NCBI RefSeq assembly: GCF_000612505.1
Contig: NZ_CP004078.1
Coordinates: 3,015,252-3,079,251, forward strand
Direction: 5' to 3'
DNA from: Paenibacillus sabinae T27
Lineage (GTDB): Bacteria; Bacillota; Bacilli; Paenibacillales; Paenibacillaceae
Length of the DNA stretch: 64,000 bases
Positions 62,201 through 64,000 of this stretch are shown here, piece after piece. Below the pieces are notes generated by a model that was not told where the DNA came from, did not search any database, and worked only from the letters and a program-made list of their open reading frames with translations. Position 1 is the first letter of the stretch. Every line of letters begins with the position of its first letter. A program made the translations under genes and the position numbers.

Positions 62201-62638
62201 CTCCTCGTAGCTGTCCGTCAGCTCGCTGAATGTCACGCCTCCGGTAACCGACAGCGTTTTGGTTGTCGGTCCCATCGCGCCCACAACATAGCGGGGACGA
62301 CCCGGTGTATCATATTTGTTAACGGCTTCCCGGGCGATTTTGGCGGCGACAAGATTGATTTCGCGCGCTCTTTGTGGAATATCGTATTCAGCAAGCACAA
62401 CCGAGGTAGCCCCGAATGTATTCGTCTCGATCAGATCGGCGCCGGCTTCCAGATATGCTTCATGAATATCCCGAATGACTTCGGGTCTGGTCAGCACAAG
62501 CATTTCATTGCAGCCGTCCAGCTCGTCTCCCCCAAAGTCTTCTCCGGTCAAAGGAACTTGCTGGATCATGGTGCCCATGGCACCGTCCAGAATCAAAATG
62601 CGCTGCGCCAGCGCTTCTGCTAATGTAGGTTTAGCCAA
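59201..62638 (-). CDS. metH: Cobalamin-dependent methionine synthase MetH
   Basis: Transfers methyl from methyl-tetrahydrofolate to homocysteine via cobalamin. 1145 residues with all modules: homocysteine domain (1-325; VGLNCATGP and the zinc pair in GGCCGTTPEHIRAM), pterin domain (~345-610; GERTNVLGSRKFK, VDVCVQDPDRDEMDD), B12 cap and binding (~640-870; VKGDVHDIGKNLVEI with the cobalt His, GLSGLLVKSAQQM), and SAM activation domain (~900-1145; RYQGIRVSFGYPACPD). The frame opens with an ATG at 62662, but GGGGGG directly precedes a TTG at 62638, which begins AKPTLAEALAQR. No S-box or B12 riboswitch seen upstream. Confidence 0.97.
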   Translation of the reverse strand: MAKPTLAEALAQRILILDGAMGTMIQQVPLTGEDFGGDELDGCNEMLVLTRPEVIRDIHEAYLEAGADLIETNTFGATSVVLAEYDIPQRAREINLVAAKIAREAVNKYDTPGRPRYVVGAMGPTTKTLSVTGGVTFSELTDSYEEQAVALIEGGVDALMLETSQDTLNVKAGSIGIRNAFEKTGITLPVMISGTIEPMGTTLAGQNIEAFYISLEHLKPISVGLNCATGPEFMRDHIRSLSAMAKAAVSCYPNAGLPDENGNYHESPDSLARKIAAFAEKGWLNIAGGCCGTTPEHIRAMAEQLSEYPPRPLQGSHSPALSGIEPVYIEQDNRPYMVGERTNVLGSRKFKRLIVEGKYEEASEIARAQVKSGAQVVDVCVQDPDRDEMDDMERFLELVVKKVKVPLMIDTTDPKVIDRALQYCQGKAIINSINLEDGEEKFENVTPLIHKYGGAVVVGTIDESGQAIKAEDKLAVAKRSYDLLVGKYGLSPEDLIFDTLVFPVGTGDEQYIGSAKETIDGIRLIKEALPGVHTVLGISNVSFGLPEAGREVLNSVFLYECTKAGLDYAIVNTEKVERYASIPEEERRLAEELIYNTNDETLAVFVAAFRGKKVEKKEKISNLTLEERLASYVVEGSKEGLIPDLDEALKKYGSLEIINGPLMSGMSEVGRLFNNNELIVAEVLQSAEVMKASVAHLEQFMEKNESSVKGKILLATVKGDVHDIGKNLVEIILSNNGYQIVNLGIKVPPETIIEAYRKEKVDAIGLSGLLVKSAQQMVLTAQDLRTAGIDVPIMVGGAALTRKFTKTRIRPEYDGLVLYAKDAMDGLDLANRLMNPVERARMAEEMREEQEAAAAAPQKTELPALTRAVRSSISQDAPVFIPPDLDRHVLRNYPIGHVIPYVNMQMLLGHHLGLRGSVEAQLAAGEPRAVELKETVDDLLLEATVNGTIRPQAMYRFFPAQSRGNDIMIYDPEDTGKVLHTFTFPRQQVEPYLCLADFLKPVDSGIMDYVGFLVVTAGHGVRDLSEELKNKGDYLRSHALQALALEVAEGLAERVHHMMRDIWGFPDPADMTMKQRHGARYQGIRVSFGYPACPDLEDQGPLFKLMRPEDIGIHLTDGFMMEPEASVSAMVFAHPEAQYFNVEKA

Positions 62639-62754
62639 CTTCCAATCCCCCCAGTAAAACATTAGAGTAAGTTTAGCAGAATAAAGGGAATTCGGAAAGT
62701 ATCCCGGCCCACTCTGCAGGTTTATCTTATTTCCAGCCGGTTTCCCGGCATTGA

Positions 62755-63186
62755 TTACGGCTTCACGGTCAGCGGTTTGGTCGGCATAGAGTGCTGGGTT
62801 CGGGCGGTTACGTGTGACGTCACATGATACATGCCCGCTTCCTCAAGCGTCCCGGCTGCCGTATATTTCCCCTCTTCGTCCAGCTCTCCTTTAAGCTCAA
62901 GCTTCTTGGACGAATCGTTGTCATTAACAATCTCAAATAATACTTCATCAGCATCGTCTACCACATCGCCGCCCTGGGTTACCTCAGCTTTAAAGATGAT
63001 CTCCTGGTTAGCCGACGCACCGGCCGGACTCCAGGTAAGCTCGACCTTGATCGGGTCCATTGACATCTTGGACATATCCATGACAGCTTGATTGTTTCCT
63101 TTGGAAGCACAGCCTGCAAGCACTGAAGCGACCATTGCTGCAATCATCAAGGCATATCCAATCTTTTTCAGGAAGAATCCCGGCAT
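62755..63186 (-). CDS. YtkA-like lipoprotein
   Basis: A 143-residue exported lipoprotein: signal peptide LMIAAMVASVLAGC (lipobox), a Met-rich linker (DMSKMSMDP), then a beta-sandwich domain (VELTWSPAGASANQEIIFKA, GKYTAAGTLEEAGMYHVTSHV) resembling the YtkA/FixH group. Met- and His-containing exported domains of this kind are linked to copper or cytochrome-oxidase assembly in some species; that is only suggestive here. GGAGG precedes the ATG. It lies 116 bases upstream of metH on the same strand. Confidence 0.82.
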   Translation of the reverse strand: MPGFFLKKIGYALMIAAMVASVLAGCASKGNNQAVMDMSKMSMDPIKVELTWSPAGASANQEIIFKAEVTQGGDVVDDADEVLFEIVNDNDSSKKLELKGELDEEGKYTAAGTLEEAGMYHVTSHVTARTQHSMPTKPLTVKP

Positions 63187-63369
63187 AAGTCCTCCTTAAA
63201 GCGGCGAAGTTTGACATGGATTGTTATTACATCATGCGTCAATGCTGCGTTAAGTGTATGACTTCTATTATACATGGATTAACGTCTTTGGGGGATAGCA
63301 AACGGGACTTTACGCAGAAAAAAGAGATATTTATCACACACCCGGTTGAACCGGTTCTTGCCGGCATGT

Positions 63370-63404
63370 AAAAAACCGATATCCCTTTGAAAAGGAATAC
63401 CGGT
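63370..63404 (-). terminator. Terminator of the right-edge HAD gene
   Basis: The stem ACCGATATcCCTTT/AAGGaATAcCGGT, loop GAA, is followed by six T on the - strand, 26 bases after the HAD stop. Confidence 0.82.
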
Positions 63405-63430
63405 CTGCAAAGAACAAAATTGCGGTAATA

Positions 63431-64000
63431 TCAGAGACTTTCTACGAGCGGAAGCAACTCAGATAAATGTTTGATTTCATAGTGGGGGATAATTTCGGGA
63501 TCGGATGGCTTGCCGGTACGGTTAATCCATACCGTTGTAAGACCTGCCGCCAGACCGCCGCGGATATCCGTTGTGAGCTTGTCGCCAACCATGATGCCCT
63601 GCTCCGGCGAAATTTCCAGCCGCTTCAGCGCATGCTCGAAGATCGACGGATCAGGCTTGCCTTTACCAAAGGTTCCTGAGATCACGATATGATCAAAAAA
63701 TGGAATCAGCTCGGGTACACCATCCAGCTTCTCCTGCTGCAGGGCCGGACAGCCGTTGGTCAGCAGCAGCAGCTTTACACGTCCGCGAAGCGCAGTCAGG
63801 ATTTCCAGCGTCTCTTCATACATATATGGACGGCTTCTCCGTTCTGCGCCAAATCGTGCAGCCAGCGTCTCCGCCAGGCTCTCATCGTCAATGCCTACAG
63901 CCGCAAGTCCCCGGCGCCACGATTCTTTGCGATAGATGGGAGCAAGCTGCTCCATCTTCCGGAACTCCTCCTGTTCTCCGGCCGTGAAATTCCCCCACAG
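63431..64000 (-). CDS. HAD-family hydrolase, cut by the window edge
   Basis: The C-terminal 189 codons are present: motif II VKLLLLTNGCPAL, motif III FGKGKPDPSIFEHAL, motif IV IMVGDKLTTDIRGGLAAGL, which fit the YsaA/YfnB/noncanonical-nucleotidase-like HAD group. The frame is open through 64000 without a start that fits, and the motif I DxDGTL segment is missing, so the gene begins outside the window. The internal ATG at 63955 would lose motif I and is not the real start. Confidence 0.88.
   Translation of the reverse strand: MWGNFTAGEQEEFRKMEQLAPIYRKESWRRGLAAVGIDDESLAETLAARFGAERRSRPYMYEETLEILTALRGRVKLLLLTNGCPALQQEKLDGVPELIPFFDHIVISGTFGKGKPDPSIFEHALKRLEISPEQGIMVGDKLTTDIRGGLAAGLTTVWINRTGKPSDPEIIPHYEIKHLSELLPLVESL

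Overview
The window looks like a chromosomal segment of a Paenibacillus-type Firmicute. GC is moderate to high, Shine-Dalgarno sequences are strong (GGAGG/AAGGAG), TTG and GTG starts are frequent, a T-box sits in front of proS, and the gene families are Bacillales-like (PyrK/PyrD 1B, pdhABCD, YtkA, LysM-3D, ThiN, VCBS lipoprotein). This genus call is inference from family resemblance. No rRNA, tRNA, CRISPR array or prophage was seen, and only one intact insertion sequence.

Layout, left to right. 0-7 kb: molybdenum cofactor genes moeA-mobB, a DUF4178-pspA envelope-stress pair, an LpdD-like small protein, pyrK-pyrD, then a lipoprotein polysaccharide deacetylase. 7-12 kb: a LysM-3D cell-wall protein and the polyphosphate pair ppk/ppx, whose 3' ends overlap tail to tail. 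12-22 kb: a polar amino-acid ABC transporter, a GH13 cyclomaltodextrinase-type enzyme and glycogen genes glgA, glgB and glgC. 22-27 kb: a five-gene, overlapping signalling operon (ABC ATPase without the switch histidine, VCBS lipoprotein, response regulator, histidine kinase, double GNAT). 27-31 kb: an ArsR-type regulator, a HAD hydrolase, a gene remnant and an IS3-family element. 31-39 kb: topB, a 244-bp MITE-like repeat, T-box-proS, gltD, thyA and dfrA. 39-44 kb: pdhA-pdhB-pdhC-lpdA. 44-49 kb: an esterase, a low-molecular-weight tyrosine phosphatase, thiN, an NlpC/P60 hydrolase, a response regulator with a degenerate receiver, and a ThiF/MoeB-type enzyme. 49-57 kb: an ABC-F protein, a Ser/Thr kinase fused to a degenerate ParA-like domain, and a tightly coupled set fpg-nfo-cREC-thioredoxin-ABC-rlmM-like. 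57-64 kb: a NagD-like phosphatase, RNase Z, MetH, a YtkA-like lipoprotein and a HAD gene cut by the right edge.

The most unusual signals are these: (1) a ~100-bp structured repeat present twice, with base changes that preserve its hairpins, each copy abutting the U-tract of an intrinsic terminator; (2) the 244-bp inverted-repeat element upstream of topB; (3) the six-gene base-excision-repair plus RNA-modification operon containing a cyclic-phosphate-type receiver; (4) the kinase-P-loop fusion; (5) the signalling operon with an orphan ABC ATPase; (6) the pseudo-receiver regulator. Many starts were moved inward from the longest open frame because a ribosome binding site, an ATGA/TTGA overlap or the family length points to a later codon; each case is noted.
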